A DNA stretch of 24,101 nucleotides from Pseudomonadota bacterium (GCA_023435325.1 JAEYRT010000103.1:1-24101); one strand, 5' to 3'. Numbered from the stretch's first letter, positions 14,778 through 23,173 are shown. The notes: generated by a model not told the origin, from the letters alone. Program-made: numbers and translations.

Positions 14778-15902
14778 ATGCGCGCTTCCTTTCGTTTGAA
14801 AACTGTAGTGGCTACTTTGGGTCTGCTGGGTGCAGCAGTTACGAGCCAGGCCTATGCACAGAACATCAAGCTGGCCATGGTGATTCCCACCACAGGCCCG
14901 CTGACCCAGTATGGCGACATGGTCAAGGAGGGTGTATCCACCGCCGTTGAACAAATCAACGCCGCGGGCGGCATCAATGGCAAGCAAATTGAAGTGACAG
15001 CCATCGATGATGCTTGCGAGCCCAAGCAAGGCCCCGTGGCAGCCAACCGCGTGGTCAACAGCAAGATCGGCTATGTGGTTGGCCCTGTCTGCTCAGGCGC
15101 ATCGATTGCCGCTGCCCCCATCTACAACAACGAAGGCGTGGTCGTGGTCACCCCCTCGGCCACCTCTCCTGCGCTGACCGAAGGCAAGAATTTCCACTTC
15201 ATCTTCCGCACCATTGGCCGTGACGACCAACAGGGCCCTTCTGCAGCCAAGTTCATCATTGAAAAAGCCAAACCCAGCAAAGTGGCCGTGCTGCACGACA
15301 AGCAGTCCTATGGCCAGGGCATTGCCTCTTCGGTGCGCGATGAACTGACCAATGCTGGCGTGAATGTGGCAATGTTCGAAGGCATCAATGCCGGCGACAG
15401 TGACTACTCCGCCGTCATCACCAAGCTCAAGGGCGCAGGTGTGGATTTCGTTTACTACGGTGGCTACCACCCCGAGATGGGGCTGCTGCTGCGCCAAGCT
15501 TCCGAGCAAGGCTTGAAGGTCCGCATGATGGGGCCGGAAGGCGTGGGCAACCCTGAAGTCAACGCCATTGCGGGCAACGCAGTGGAAGGCATGCTGGTCA
15601 CCCTGCCCGCCGACTTCGCAGCCAACCCCAAAAACGCGGCCATCGTCAAAGCTTTTCAGGACAAGAAGCGCAATCCCTCCGGCGCATTCCAGTTGACGGC
15701 ATATGCTGCCACACAGGCTATTGCCGAGAGCATCAAAGCCGTGGGCGACGACCCTCAGAAGGTCGCTGATCACATGCACAAGGCCACGATCGACACCGTG
15801 ATCGGCCCCATTTCCTGGAACAAGCAAGGCGATCTGACATCGTTCGACTTCCAGATCTTCCAGTGGCACAAGGACGGCAGCAAGAGCATTGCCGAAAAGT
15901 AA
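14778..15902 (+). CDS. livJ: Branched-chain amino-acid ABC transporter periplasmic binding protein
   Basis: This is the periplasmic receptor that binds leucine, isoleucine, valine or related amino acids and delivers them to the LivHMGF importer. The precursor has 374 residues. A signal peptide (RASFRLKTVVATLGLLGAAV) is cut after AYA at residue 27. The mature start QNIKLAMVIPTTGPLTQYGDMVKEG is typical of the LivJ/K fold, as are INAAGGINGKQIE, VVGPVCSGASIAAAPIYN and YYGGYHPEMGLLLRQA. Cys80 and Cys105 stand 25 apart, the same spacing as the disulfide in E. coli LivJ. AGAGGA nine bases upstream supports the start. Two terminator-like hairpins separate it from livH, which fits higher expression of the binding protein. 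Confidence 0.95.
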   Translation: MRASFRLKTVVATLGLLGAAVTSQAYAQNIKLAMVIPTTGPLTQYGDMVKEGVSTAVEQINAAGGINGKQIEVTAIDDACEPKQGPVAANRVVNSKIGYVVGPVCSGASIAAAPIYNNEGVVVVTPSATSPALTEGKNFHFIFRTIGRDDQQGPSAAKFIIEKAKPSKVAVLHDKQSYGQGIASSVRDELTNAGVNVAMFEGINAGDSDYSAVITKLKGAGVDFVYYGGYHPEMGLLLRQASEQGLKVRMMGPEGVGNPEVNAIAGNAVEGMLVTLPADFAANPKNAAIVKAFQDKKRNPSGAFQLTAYAATQAIAESIKAVGDDPQKVADHMHKATIDTVIGPISWNKQGDLTSFDFQIFQWHKDGSKSIAEK

Positions 15903-15918
15903 GACTGAGACATAGAGC

Positions 15919-15956
15919 AAGCCCACAGCGCTTTTTCCCCAAGCCTGTGGGCTTTT
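15919..15956 (+). terminator. First terminator-like hairpin after livJ
   Basis: Perfect 10-bp arms AAGCCCACAG (15919-15928) and CTGTGGGCTT (15945-15954) flank a 16-nt loop and run into TTTT. It starts 17 bp beyond the livJ stop. Because livHMGF follow without another obvious promoter, it more likely works as a partial terminator or as an mRNA 3' stabiliser than as a full stop. Confidence 0.7.
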
Positions 15957-15962
15957 CAGTTC

Positions 15963-15986
15963 AAAGCTGCTTGGCAGCAGCTTTTT
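15963..15986 (+). terminator. Second terminator-like hairpin between livJ and livH
   Basis: Arms AAAGCTGCT (15963-15971) and AGCAGCTTT (15976-15984) are perfect, with a 4-nt loop and a T run to 15986. It follows the first hairpin by 6 bp, giving two stacked hairpins before livH. Confidence 0.65.
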
Positions 15987-16008
15987 CATTTCGCTAGGTC
16001 TCGTGCAC

Positions 16009-16935
16009 ATGAATGAATTTTTTCCTCAGCTGATACAGCAGCTTTTCAACGGCCTCTCACTGGGCGCCATTTACGCCTTGATCGCTATTGGCTACACGAT
16101 GGTCTACGGCATCATTGGCATGATCAATTTCGCGCACGGCGACATCTACATGATTGGAGCCTATATCGGTCTGGTCACCTTATCGGCCGTGGGCATCCAG
16201 GGCGCTGTCCCTATCTGGATGGTGATTGGTTTGATGCTGATCGTGGCCGTGGTCATCACCGGGATCTATGGTTTTGCCGTGGAACAGGTGGCTTACAAGC
16301 CCGTGCGCAACAGCCCGCGCCTGGTGGCCCTGATCTCAGCCATTGGTATGTCGATCTTTTTGCAGAACTGGGTGGCCTTAGGCCAGGGCGCGCGCGATAT
16401 GGCCGTACCATCCCTGCTGCCGGGCGCCTTTCAGTTCGAGATGGGGAATGGTTTTGAAGTCTTTGTGCCCTACACCCGCATTCTGATCATCGTGGTTGCC
16501 GTGGTTCTGATGATTTTGCTCACGCTCTACATCAAGCATTCGCGCATGGGCCGTGCTTCGCGCGCCTGTTCGCAAGACATGCACATGGCCAGCCTGCTGG
16601 GCATCAATACCAACCGCGTCATCTCTTTCACCTTCATTTTGGGCGCCATGCTGGCAGCCGTGGGCGGCGTACTGATTGCCCTGGCAGTTGGCAAGCTCAA
16701 CCCTTTCATCGGCTTCATCGCTGGCATCAAGGCTTTCACCGCCGCAGTGCTGGGTGGCATTGGCAGCATCCCAGGTGCCATGCTGGGCGGGGTGATTCTG
16801 GGTGTGGCCGAGACCTTGGCCGCCGCTTACATCTCGTCGGAGTACAAAGACATCGTGGCATTCAGTCTGCTGGTGCTGATTCTGCTGTTCCGCCCCACAG
16901 GACTGTTGGGCAAGCCTGAAGTGGAGAAAGTCTGA
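16009..16935 (+). CDS. livH: Branched-chain amino-acid ABC transporter permease LivH
   Basis: This is one of the two inner-membrane permease subunits of the importer, 308 residues. It opens with the family stretch LFNGLSLGAIYALIAIGYTMVYG (about 13-35) followed by MINFAHGDIYMIGAY, and has further hydrophobic helices through FIAGIKAFTAAVLGGIGSIPGAMLGG, the conserved region that contacts the ATPases. ATG at 16009 was chosen; GTG at 16003 in the same frame would add two residues and cannot be excluded. Its TGA overlaps the livM ATG by one base, which implies translational coupling. It pairs with LivM in the membrane. Confidence 0.95.
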   Translation: MNEFFPQLIQQLFNGLSLGAIYALIAIGYTMVYGIIGMINFAHGDIYMIGAYIGLVTLSAVGIQGAVPIWMVIGLMLIVAVVITGIYGFAVEQVAYKPVRNSPRLVALISAIGMSIFLQNWVALGQGARDMAVPSLLPGAFQFEMGNGFEVFVPYTRILIIVVAVVLMILLTLYIKHSRMGRASRACSQDMHMASLLGINTNRVISFTFILGAMLAAVGGVLIALAVGKLNPFIGFIAGIKAFTAAVLGGIGSIPGAMLGGVILGVAETLAAAYISSEYKDIVAFSLLVLILLFRPTGLLGKPEVEKV

Positions 16936-18182
16936 TGCAGCGTCTTCTCCGCAATCTTGGACCCGCGCTGATGGCCGCCGTCATCACTGCCTTGGTCGTC
17001 ACCCCCATTTTTGGCCTCAAGCTTCAGCGCGTAGGCGGGCAGATGAGCCTGGAGCCTCACTGGAGCTATGTCATCTGGGCCGCAGTGATTGTCTTTGTGG
17101 TGCAGTTGCTCAAACCCGCCATTTCCCAAGCTGGTCGAGGCTTTCGCCTTCCCTCCCTGCCCAGCCCTTCACCCAGGGTGCGCAACGCCCTGATGTTTGC
17201 AGCCCTGCTGTTGGCGGCCACTTGGCCCTTTATGGCTGGTCGCAATGCCGTGGACATCGCCACCCTGGCCCTGATTTACGTGATGCTGGGCCTGGGCCTG
17301 AACATCGTCGTGGGCTTTGCCGGGCTGCTGGATCTGGGCTTTGTGGGTTTTTACGCCGTTGGCGCCTATACCTACGCGCTGTTGTTCCACTGGGCTGGCT
17401 GGAGCTTCTGGGAAGCACTCCCGCTGGCCGGTGCTGCGGCGGCACTCTTTGGATTCCTGCTCGGTTTTCCCGTGCTGCGACTGCGGGGGGACTATCTGGC
17501 CATCGTGACCCTGGGCTTCGGTGAAATCATTCGCCTGCTGCTGATCAATCTGAACGATTGGACCGGCGGTCCCGACGGCATCTCCGGCATTCCCAAGCCC
17601 ACGGTACTCGGCATGGAAATGACACGCAGCCCCAGTGTGGAAGGTGGCACCACTTTCCATCAATTCATGGGCTGGGAGTTCAGCTCCATGCACATGGTCA
17701 TCTTTCTGTACCTGATGGCGCTGCTGCTGGCCGTGATCACCCTGTGGATCTCCAACCGCCTGATCCGCATGCCCATCGGGCGTGCCTGGGAGGCCTTGCG
17801 TGAAGACGAGATTGCCTGCCGCTCGCTGGGCCTGAGCCCCATGCGCATCAAGCTCTCCGCTTTCACACTGGGCGCCATGTTTGCAGGCTTTGGCGGTGCT
17901 TTTTTCGCGGCACGCCAAGGTATTGTGAATCCGGAGTCGTTCACGTTCATCGAGTCTGCCCTCATCCTCGCCATCGTCGTGCTCGGTGGTATGGGCTCTC
18001 AACTCGGAGTGATCGTGGCCGCCGTGCTGATCACCGTGCTTCCAGAACTTGCCCGCGAGTTCTCGGAATACCGCATGCTGATCTTCGGTCTGGTCATGAT
18101 TTTGATGATGGTGTGGCGTCCGCAGGGGCTGTTCCCTGTCACACGCCCACATGTCCAGGTTCCGCAAAAAAGCGGCTCCTGA
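16935..18182 (+). CDS. livM: Branched-chain amino-acid ABC transporter permease LivM
   Basis: This is the second permease subunit, 415 residues, with about ten hydrophobic segments. Conserved LivM stretches are NIVVGFAGLLDLGFVGFYAVGAY starting at residue 123, LRLRGDYLAIVTLGFGEIIR, NDWTGGPDGISGIP, and the cytoplasmic coupling region GRAWEALREDEIACRSLGL. The C-terminus has ALILAIVVLGGMGSQLG. An N-terminal extension with two extra hydrophobic segments (about residues 8-30 and 42-65) makes it longer than the minimal family, as in E. coli LivM. Translation is coupled to livH through the overlapping TGATG. It ends 38 bp before livG. Confidence 0.95.
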   Translation: MQRLLRNLGPALMAAVITALVVTPIFGLKLQRVGGQMSLEPHWSYVIWAAVIVFVVQLLKPAISQAGRGFRLPSLPSPSPRVRNALMFAALLLAATWPFMAGRNAVDIATLALIYVMLGLGLNIVVGFAGLLDLGFVGFYAVGAYTYALLFHWAGWSFWEALPLAGAAAALFGFLLGFPVLRLRGDYLAIVTLGFGEIIRLLLINLNDWTGGPDGISGIPKPTVLGMEMTRSPSVEGGTTFHQFMGWEFSSMHMVIFLYLMALLLAVITLWISNRLIRMPIGRAWEALREDEIACRSLGLSPMRIKLSAFTLGAMFAGFGGAFFAARQGIVNPESFTFIESALILAIVVLGGMGSQLGVIVAAVLITVLPELAREFSEYRMLIFGLVMILMMVWRPQGLFPVTRPHVQVPQKSGS

Positions 18183-18220
18183 GCTCCATCCCATGCACAC
18201 TTTGATTGAGAAATTCCAGC

Positions 18221-18991
18221 ATGCATAGCAGCCATTTGTTGGACGTGAAAGACCTGAGCATGCGCTTTGGCGGTTTGCTCGCGGTCGATGGCGTCAATAT
18301 CGAACTGGGTGAGAAGCAGATTCTCGCCATCATCGGCCCCAACGGGGCCGGCAAGACCACCGTGTTCAACTGCATCAGCGGTTTTTACACCCCCACCAGC
18401 GGCTCCATAGCCCTGCAGGGCGAAAGCATTGCAGGCCTGGGCAGCCACACGGTGGCGCGCAAGGGCGTGGTGCGCACCTTCCAGAACGTGCGTCTGTTCA
18501 AGCGCATGACGGCACTGGAGAACCTGCTGGTGGCCCAGCACCAGAAAGCCAAGGTCTCCGTGCTGGCGGGCTTGTTCAACAGCGCCAGCTTTCGCCGCCA
18601 GGAGGCCCAGGCCATCGAGCGCAGCCTGCATTGGCTGGACTACATGGGTCTGCGCGACTTTGCCAACCGCGAAGCGGGCAATCTGGCCTATGGCCACCAG
18701 CGGCGCCTGGAAATTGCGCGCTGCATGATCACCGAACCCAAGGTGCTGATGCTCGATGAGCCGGCAGCAGGCCTGAACCCACAGGAAAAGCTGGATCTGC
18801 AACACCTGATCCGCCAGTTGCGTGACCAGTATGGCGTGGCCATTTTGCTGATCGAGCACGACATGGGTCTGGTGATGGGGGTGTCCGAGCACATCACCGT
18901 GATGGAATACGGCAAACCGATTGCCCACGGTACGCCAGAAGCAGTGAGAAACAATGAACGGGTCATCAAGGCCTATCTGGGAGAGGCTTGA
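18221..18991 (+). CDS. livG: Branched-chain amino-acid ABC transporter ATPase LivG
   Basis: This is one of two cytoplasmic ATPases that power the importer, 256 residues. Walker A GPNGAGKTT is at 39-47. The Q-loop region is VVRTFQNVRLF, the ABC signature has the LivG-type variant NLAYGHQRRLEIAR, Walker B is VLMLDEPAAGLNP, and the H-loop is LLIEHDM. The C-terminal tail VIKAYLGEA is the standard LivG ending. ATG at 18221 was chosen over a TTG 15 bp earlier because it begins the conserved LLDVKDLSMRFGG stretch at the usual distance. Its TGA overlaps the livF start by one base. Confidence 0.95.
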   Translation: MHSSHLLDVKDLSMRFGGLLAVDGVNIELGEKQILAIIGPNGAGKTTVFNCISGFYTPTSGSIALQGESIAGLGSHTVARKGVVRTFQNVRLFKRMTALENLLVAQHQKAKVSVLAGLFNSASFRRQEAQAIERSLHWLDYMGLRDFANREAGNLAYGHQRRLEIARCMITEPKVLMLDEPAAGLNPQEKLDLQHLIRQLRDQYGVAILLIEHDMGLVMGVSEHITVMEYGKPIAHGTPEAVRNNERVIKAYLGEA

Positions 18992-19710
18992 TGAGCAACA
19001 CCACACCTATGCTGCAGTTGCAAAACATCAGCACGCATTACGGCTCGATCTGCGCCGTCAACAAGGTTTCGCTGCGGGTGAACCAAGGCGAGATCGTGAG
19101 TCTGATCGGCTCCAATGGCGCAGGCAAGACGTCCCTGCTGATGACCGTGTGCGGCAATCCTCGTGCCAGCAGCGGAAGCATTCACTTTGAGGGCGAAAAC
19201 ATCACCAATTTGCCGACGCACCACATCATGCAGCGCGGCATTGCGATTTCACCCGAAGGGCGTCGCATCTTTCCCGACCTGACCGTCATTGAAAACCTGC
19301 AAATGGGGGGCTTCTTTCTGAACAAGGCCGACATTGAAGCCGGGATGGAGCATGTCTTTCATCTCTTCCCTCGCCTCAAGGAACGGGCCCACCAACGCGC
19401 AGGCACCATGTCCGGTGGTGAGCAGCAAATGCTGGCCATCGGGCGTGCCCTCATGTCCCGCCCGCGCCTGTTGCTGATGGACGAACCCACGCTGGGCCTG
19501 GCCCCACTCATCATTGCGCAGATCTTTGAAATCATTCAGACCATTCGCAGCGAGGGAGTGACGGTGTTTCTGGTCGAGCAAAACGCCAATCGCGCGCTGC
19601 AAATCGCAGACCGGGGTTACGTGCTGGAAACCGGTAAGCTGGTGCTGGAAGATACGGGCGCCAATCTGCTGCAAAACGACAATGTGCGCAAAGCCTATCT
19701 GGGAGGTTGA
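18991..19710 (+). CDS. livF: Branched-chain amino-acid ABC transporter ATPase LivF
   Basis: This is the second ATPase of the importer, 239 residues. Walker A GSNGAGKT is at 40-47. PEGRRIFPDLTVIENL is the LivF-specific stretch after the Q loop, the signature is MSGGEQQMLAIGRAL, Walker B is LLLMDEPTLGLAP, and the H-loop position is occupied by Gln in FLVEQNAN, as is usual for LivF. It ends KAYLGG. GAGAGG four bases upstream and the one-base overlap with livG fix the start. It is the last gene of the operon; a large inverted repeat follows within 20 bp. Confidence 0.95.
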   Translation: MSNTTPMLQLQNISTHYGSICAVNKVSLRVNQGEIVSLIGSNGAGKTSLLMTVCGNPRASSGSIHFEGENITNLPTHHIMQRGIAISPEGRRIFPDLTVIENLQMGGFFLNKADIEAGMEHVFHLFPRLKERAHQRAGTMSGGEQQMLAIGRALMSRPRLLLMDEPTLGLAPLIIAQIFEIIQTIRSEGVTVFLVEQNANRALQIADRGYVLETGKLVLEDTGANLLQNDNVRKAYLGG

Positions 19711-19726
19711 AGCACCATCAGAAATA

Positions 19727-19806
19727 AGAGCTGCCAGCGCAGTAAATATCTTGCTTTGCATATCAAACAATTTGCAAAACAAGCATTGACAAGCGCTGGC
19801 AGCTCT
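19727..19806. repeat. 80-bp nested inverted repeat downstream of livF
   Basis: Outer arms AGAGCTGCCAGCGC (19727-19740) and GCGCTGGCAGCTCT (19793-19806) are a perfect 14-bp inverted repeat. Inside, CTTGCTTTGCA (19750-19760) pairs with TGCAAAACAAG (19773-19783) at 10 of 11 positions, so the whole can fold as a long stem. CTTTATT follows. It could terminate the liv transcript, or be a REP-like or MITE-like element. Its GC-rich ends resemble palindromes common in Comamonadaceae intergenic DNA (from memory). Confidence 0.65.
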
Positions 19807-19864
19807 CTTTATTGATGACAACACCACTTCCCCTGCCCAATGCACACGCGCTACGATGGCGCGT

Positions 19865-20623
19865 ATGAAACCTCAGCTCTACATCCTCACTGGTGGCTCA
19901 CGTGGCATGGGCTTGGCCATGGCCGGGCAGATTCTGCGCAGGGGCCACACGCTGGTCTCGATCTCCCGCCAGCGCAATACCTCGCTGGAATCACTGGCGC
20001 AGGCACACCAGGCCTCACTCAGCCAATGGCAGTTCGATCTGGGCGATCCACAGCCTGCGGCACAGCAGCTGCAGCAATGGCTGTCCACGCAAGATGCCCA
20101 AAGCTTCTCGCGCGCCGTGCTGATCAACAATGCCGGTGTGATTCCACCCATTGCGCCCTTGTCGCACAGTGACTGGAACGCCGTGAGCCAGGCCCTGCGC
20201 GTCGGCCTGGAAGCACCCATGCTTTTGACATCGGCCTTTTTGCATGCCACCGAAGCATGGGACATGCCGCGCCAGGTGCTCAATGTCTCCTCGGGTCTGG
20301 GGCGACGTGCCATTGCCTCCCAGGCTACGTACTGTGCAGCCAAGGCTGGCATGGACAACTTCTCCATGTCCGTGGCCCTGGATGAAGCCAGCAAGCCCCG
20401 TGGCGCCAAAATCTGCTCGATCGCTCCCGGCGTGATCGACACCGATATGCAACTGCAGTTGCGCAGCGCCTCCGCCAGCGCCTTTCCCGACGTGGACCGC
20501 TTTGCCCAGCTCAAAAGCAGCGGCTCCCTCACTTCTGCAGAAGAAGCAGGAGCCAAGGTGCTGGCCTGGCTGGAGCGCCCTGACTTCGGCAATCCCGTGC
20601 TGGCCGATGTGCGCCAACCCTGA
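19865..20623 (+). CDS. SDR family oxidoreductase, sepiapterin/benzil reductase-like
   Basis: This 252-residue short-chain dehydrogenase has the nucleotide motif TGGSRGMG at 9-16, INNAG with VIPPIAPLS after it, and a catalytic Ser/Tyr/Lys set in VSSGLGRRAI and YCAAK. The C-terminus is compact, without the usual GxxxxVDGG strand of FabG-like SDRs. This points to the sepiapterin reductase / benzil reductase branch, whose members reduce carbonyls with NADPH; the Ser-Arg after beta-2 (ISRQR) agrees. The start is uncertain. ATG 19865 sits about 7 bp after a TACGAT -10-like box (19852-19857), as in a leaderless mRNA; ATG 19856 would add three residues. Neither has a ribosome site. The substrate is unknown. 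Confidence 0.88.
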   Translation: MKPQLYILTGGSRGMGLAMAGQILRRGHTLVSISRQRNTSLESLAQAHQASLSQWQFDLGDPQPAAQQLQQWLSTQDAQSFSRAVLINNAGVIPPIAPLSHSDWNAVSQALRVGLEAPMLLTSAFLHATEAWDMPRQVLNVSSGLGRRAIASQATYCAAKAGMDNFSMSVALDEASKPRGAKICSIAPGVIDTDMQLQLRSASASAFPDVDRFAQLKSSGSLTSAEEAGAKVLAWLERPDFGNPVLADVRQP

Positions 20624-20961
20624 TTGCTGATGAAATGCCGAATCGGAATGCTTTTTTTGCACGCTTTTGACAAGCCGTTGCATTTCCGGCGATAACATCC
20701 AGGGATTCAAAGAACCTGTTTGCGCCAAGTGGGCCACACAGCGCTGCATGATCTGATCGGTCATTGCAGCCCGTGATCAACCTTCAGGCAACCCCTGCGG
20801 GCTGTGCGCAAACTTTGGTTCAACAGGTACTCCAGCCAGATGGCACCGCACCCCCATGCCATCAAAGGGCCCACGAATCCGCTTCCATGCGGTTGCTCTC
20901 GCTGTCTCATGTCGAGCAGAGGCAACCGCTGTTTTAGATGTCCGTGTTTATGGAGACCACC
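20624..20961. other. Intergenic region between the SDR and the Bug-type binding protein
   Basis: This 338-bp stretch has no convincing gene. It has a T-rich tract soon after the SDR stop (20650-20660), which could mark the SDR transcript end but lacks a good stem. The right end has an inverted repeat at 20889-20929. No promoter hexamers are clear enough to call. Confidence 0.5.
20889..20929 (+). promoter_or_regulatory. Inverted repeat in the leader of the Bug-type binding protein gene
   Basis: Perfect 8-bp arms GCGGTTGC (20889-20896) and GCAACCGC (20922-20929) enclose a smaller GCTC/GAGC pairing, and GTTTTAG follows. It ends 32 bp before the ATG at 20962. It could be an attenuator hairpin or an operator; the T tract is short for a full terminator. 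Confidence 0.35.
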
Positions 20962-21942
20962 ATGTACCGCAAACTGATCACCTGCACCACCATCGCGCTG
21001 GCAGCGGGTGTTACAGCCCCCGCATTTGCTGAATCCGCCGCGCAATACCCCAGCAAACCCATCCGTCTGGTTATTCCTTTCCCTCCAGGAGGCGGTACAG
21101 ACATCCTGTCGCGCGTGGTAGCAAACAAACTCACGGAAACCACGCAGTGGACCATCGACCCAGAAAACAAGGGCGGTGCGGGCGGCACGATCGGCATCAC
21201 CGAAGCGGCCAAGGCTCCGGCCAACGGCTATGACATGGTGATGGGCCAGAAAGACAACCTGATTCTGGGCCCCTATCTGTACAAGAACCTGCCCTGGAGC
21301 CCCATCAAGGATCTGACGCCTGTCGCCCATGTGGCCTATACGCCGGTCATCATTGCCACCAGCGTCACCTCACCCTACAAGACCATTGCAGATGTCGTGG
21401 CAGCCGCCAAGGCCCAGCCCACCCGGATTACCTATGGCTCGCCCGGTAACGGCACCAGCATCCATATCGCCGGTCACCTGTTTGAGAAGGCGGCAGGCAT
21501 TGAGCTGACACACGTTCCCTACAAGGGCTCCAACCCCGCATTGATGGATGCCATCGCCGGCAACGTAGATCTGCTGGTGTCTTCGATTCCTTCGGCCATC
21601 GGGCAGATCAAGGCGGGCAAATTGCGCCCCCTGGCAGTGACATCTGCCCAGCGCTCCACCTCCTTGCCCGACGTTCCCACCATGCAGGAACAAGGCATGA
21701 AGGGCTTTGACGTGAGCACCTGGTACGGCCTGTTCATGCCAGCAGGAACACCGGCCGACATCGTGGCCAAGATGAACGCCGAGGTCAACAAACTCCTGAC
21801 ACAGCCAGCCACGCAGGAAGCCATTCTGGCCCAGGGTGCCGAACCCAAGGCCATGAGTGTTGCGGAGTTCGATCAGATGTACCGCGCAGACTTCGCTGCC
21901 TCCAAGGCAGTGGTCGAAGCTTCGGGCGCCAGCATCCAGTGA
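20962..21942 (+). CDS. Bug/TctC-family periplasmic solute-binding protein
   Basis: This 326-residue secreted protein belongs to the very large beta-proteobacterial Bug family, which binds carboxylates and other small organic molecules for tripartite tricarboxylate (TTT) transporters. A signal peptide (YRKLITCTTIALAAGVTAPAFA) precedes SAAQYPSKPIRLVIPFPPGGGTDILSR, the family hallmark. Further family stretches are NKGGAGGTIG, YGSPGNGTSIHIAG, HVPYKGSNPALMDAIAGNVDLL, RPLAVTSAQRS and VSTWYGLFMPAGTPADIV. The start at 20962 follows GGAG at good spacing; in-frame ATGs at 20938 and 20950 lie upstream of or within that site. No TctA/TctB membrane genes are nearby, which is usual for Bug proteins encoded alone. 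A strong terminator follows. The ligand is not predictable. Confidence 0.93.
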   Translation: MYRKLITCTTIALAAGVTAPAFAESAAQYPSKPIRLVIPFPPGGGTDILSRVVANKLTETTQWTIDPENKGGAGGTIGITEAAKAPANGYDMVMGQKDNLILGPYLYKNLPWSPIKDLTPVAHVAYTPVIIATSVTSPYKTIADVVAAAKAQPTRITYGSPGNGTSIHIAGHLFEKAAGIELTHVPYKGSNPALMDAIAGNVDLLVSSIPSAIGQIKAGKLRPLAVTSAQRSTSLPDVPTMQEQGMKGFDVSTWYGLFMPAGTPADIVAKMNAEVNKLLTQPATQEAILAQGAEPKAMSVAEFDQMYRADFAASKAVVEASGASIQ

Positions 21943-22275
21943 TGCCATGCGCACGCAGGGTGGTGCCCAGTGCTGACCGGATGAACGTCAAGTATTAACG
22001 TCTCCACTTGCAGTCCATGCAGCCCAGCCCCTGGCTGGGCTTTTATTTTTGGTCAATCCTGGAGGATTCGTGACCTGCCCTCTGAGCCGCTGCTGCAAAT
22101 GATTGAGTATTTGTGCAAGCCCGCCATTTAAAGAGCCGGCAGGGCTGATAAGTCGGCTGCCAGGAGGCCTGGGCAACAAGTGACAAATGTGCTTGAACTG
22201 AGAGCGAGTGATATGCATGCAAGCACTGGATTTTCAGTGCTTTAACAGGGGCTCAGCTATTTACGTGAACACGCA
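21943..22275. other. Intergenic region between convergent genes
   Basis: This 333-bp gap lies between the Bug-type gene (plus) and a membrane-protein gene (minus). The terminator at 22021-22050 is the only clear element. The remaining 225 bp holds small dyads, such as AATCC-TGGA-GGATT near 22055, but no gene I would support and no good terminator for the minus-strand gene. Confidence 0.5.
22021..22050 (+). terminator. Intrinsic terminator of the Bug-type binding protein gene
   Basis: A perfect 9-bp stem AGCCCAGCC (22021-22029) / GGCTGGGCT (22033-22041) with a 3-nt loop is followed by TTTTATTTTT. It lies 78 bp after the stop codon. Confidence 0.92.
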
Positions 22276-22986
22276 CTAGCATGGCTCTACCGTGGAAGTG
22301 GTGTGCCCACCCACGGTCACCTTAGTCACACACATAGGCTCCGTGGCCACTGCATCTTCGGCTTCCTCTACTGCCTGCGCCGCTGGTGCCACTAGAGCCA
22401 GGCTTTGCACCGTTTTGCCAAAGTAGCTGCGCTGCAGCTGCAGCTGCAGCTGGGCCGGCATAGGCCCTGAGGGCAGCGAATCATAGTCATCACCGCTAAT
22501 ACAGAACTCAAAAAACAGATAGCGAATTTCTTGCACTTTGAACTGGTGCCGGCAGCTGTACCGGCCAGAGCCGCGCTGCGTTTCCACAGTGACTGGCTCT
22601 TGGGCTTCCTGCCCCAGCAACCAAGTAAAGGCCATGGGCAAGGTCTGTGCCCACACCATCCAAAACATCAGGCACATGAAGGCCAGCATGCCCAACAACA
22701 AGCCCGCACGCTTGATAGGCCCACCATCCAACCATGGGCCTGCCGGACTCCACCGCCATGTTCGGTACAGGTGCACCAACCCCCAACTCGCAGCGGCCAT
22801 ACACACAGCCACCACATACCAAACCAGACGCTGCCATTCAGGACTGGGAACAAAACTACGGTTGAGCATCGGAAGCAATGCCAGCCCCAGCACGATCAGC
22901 AACACAGAAAGCACCCATTTTTGCCCGTGCGTGGCATTGTCCTGCCACAGCCAGCGCGTCCAGCCACGTTTCTTGTTCGATGCCAT
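22276..22986 (-). CDS. Hypothetical membrane protein, 236 residues
   Basis: I do not recognise this protein. A basic N-terminus (ASNKKRGWTRWLW) leads to three hydrophobic segments at about residues 24-42, 54-75 and 92-118. These are followed by a periplasmic or cytoplasmic C-terminal domain of about 115 residues with several cysteines (YSCRHQF, FCISGDD, EPMCVTK, terminal Cys). A QLQLQLQ stretch is encoded by CAGCTG-like repeats near 22440. No catalytic motif is visible. The start codon lies only 6 bp after the stop of a transposase remnant and has no good ribosome site, so the true start or promoter may have been altered by the insertion. A second small membrane protein lies upstream on the same strand. 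Confidence 0.65.
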   Translation of the reverse strand: MASNKKRGWTRWLWQDNATHGQKWVLSVLLIVLGLALLPMLNRSFVPSPEWQRLVWYVVAVCMAAASWGLVHLYRTWRWSPAGPWLDGGPIKRAGLLLGMLAFMCLMFWMVWAQTLPMAFTWLLGQEAQEPVTVETQRGSGRYSCRHQFKVQEIRYLFFEFCISGDDYDSLPSGPMPAQLQLQLQRSYFGKTVQSLALVAPAAQAVEEAEDAVATEPMCVTKVTVGGHTTSTVEPC

Positions 22987-22992
22987 AGGTGC

Positions 22993-23133
22993 TCAGTGTT
23001 GCTCGAGTGCCTCGTACCAGCGTTGCTCGTACTGCATAGGGCTGAGATAGCCCAGTCATTGAATGCAATCTGCGGTAATTGTAGAAGGCCATCCAGTTCA
23101 TGCTGGCCTGTTTAGCTTGCTCCCCTCACGGGT
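22993..23133 (-). pseudogene. IS3-family transposase remnant (C-terminal, frameshifted)
   Basis: Only the last 45 or so codons of a DDE transposase of the IS3 family (OrfB) remain. On the minus strand MNWMAFYNYRRLHS (from 23101) matches the well-known FYNxRRLHSTLGY segment. A one-base insertion near 23057 then shifts the frame, and reading resumes as GYLSPMQYEQRWYEALEQH with the natural stop at 22993-22995. Upstream, ACCCGTGAGG (23124-23133) matches the TRE codons that normally precede, but there too the frame is broken. No inverted terminal repeat is evident on either side. This is an old, dead insertion scar. Confidence 0.85.
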
Positions 23134-23173
23134 AGTGACGCTGGCCCGGCACACAAGCTGTCTAACGCTTGCG

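Noticed and set aside
22431..22452. CAGCTG-rich tract as a microsatellite
   Set aside because: It is short, imperfect and encodes the QLQLQLQ stretch in frame within the membrane-protein gene.
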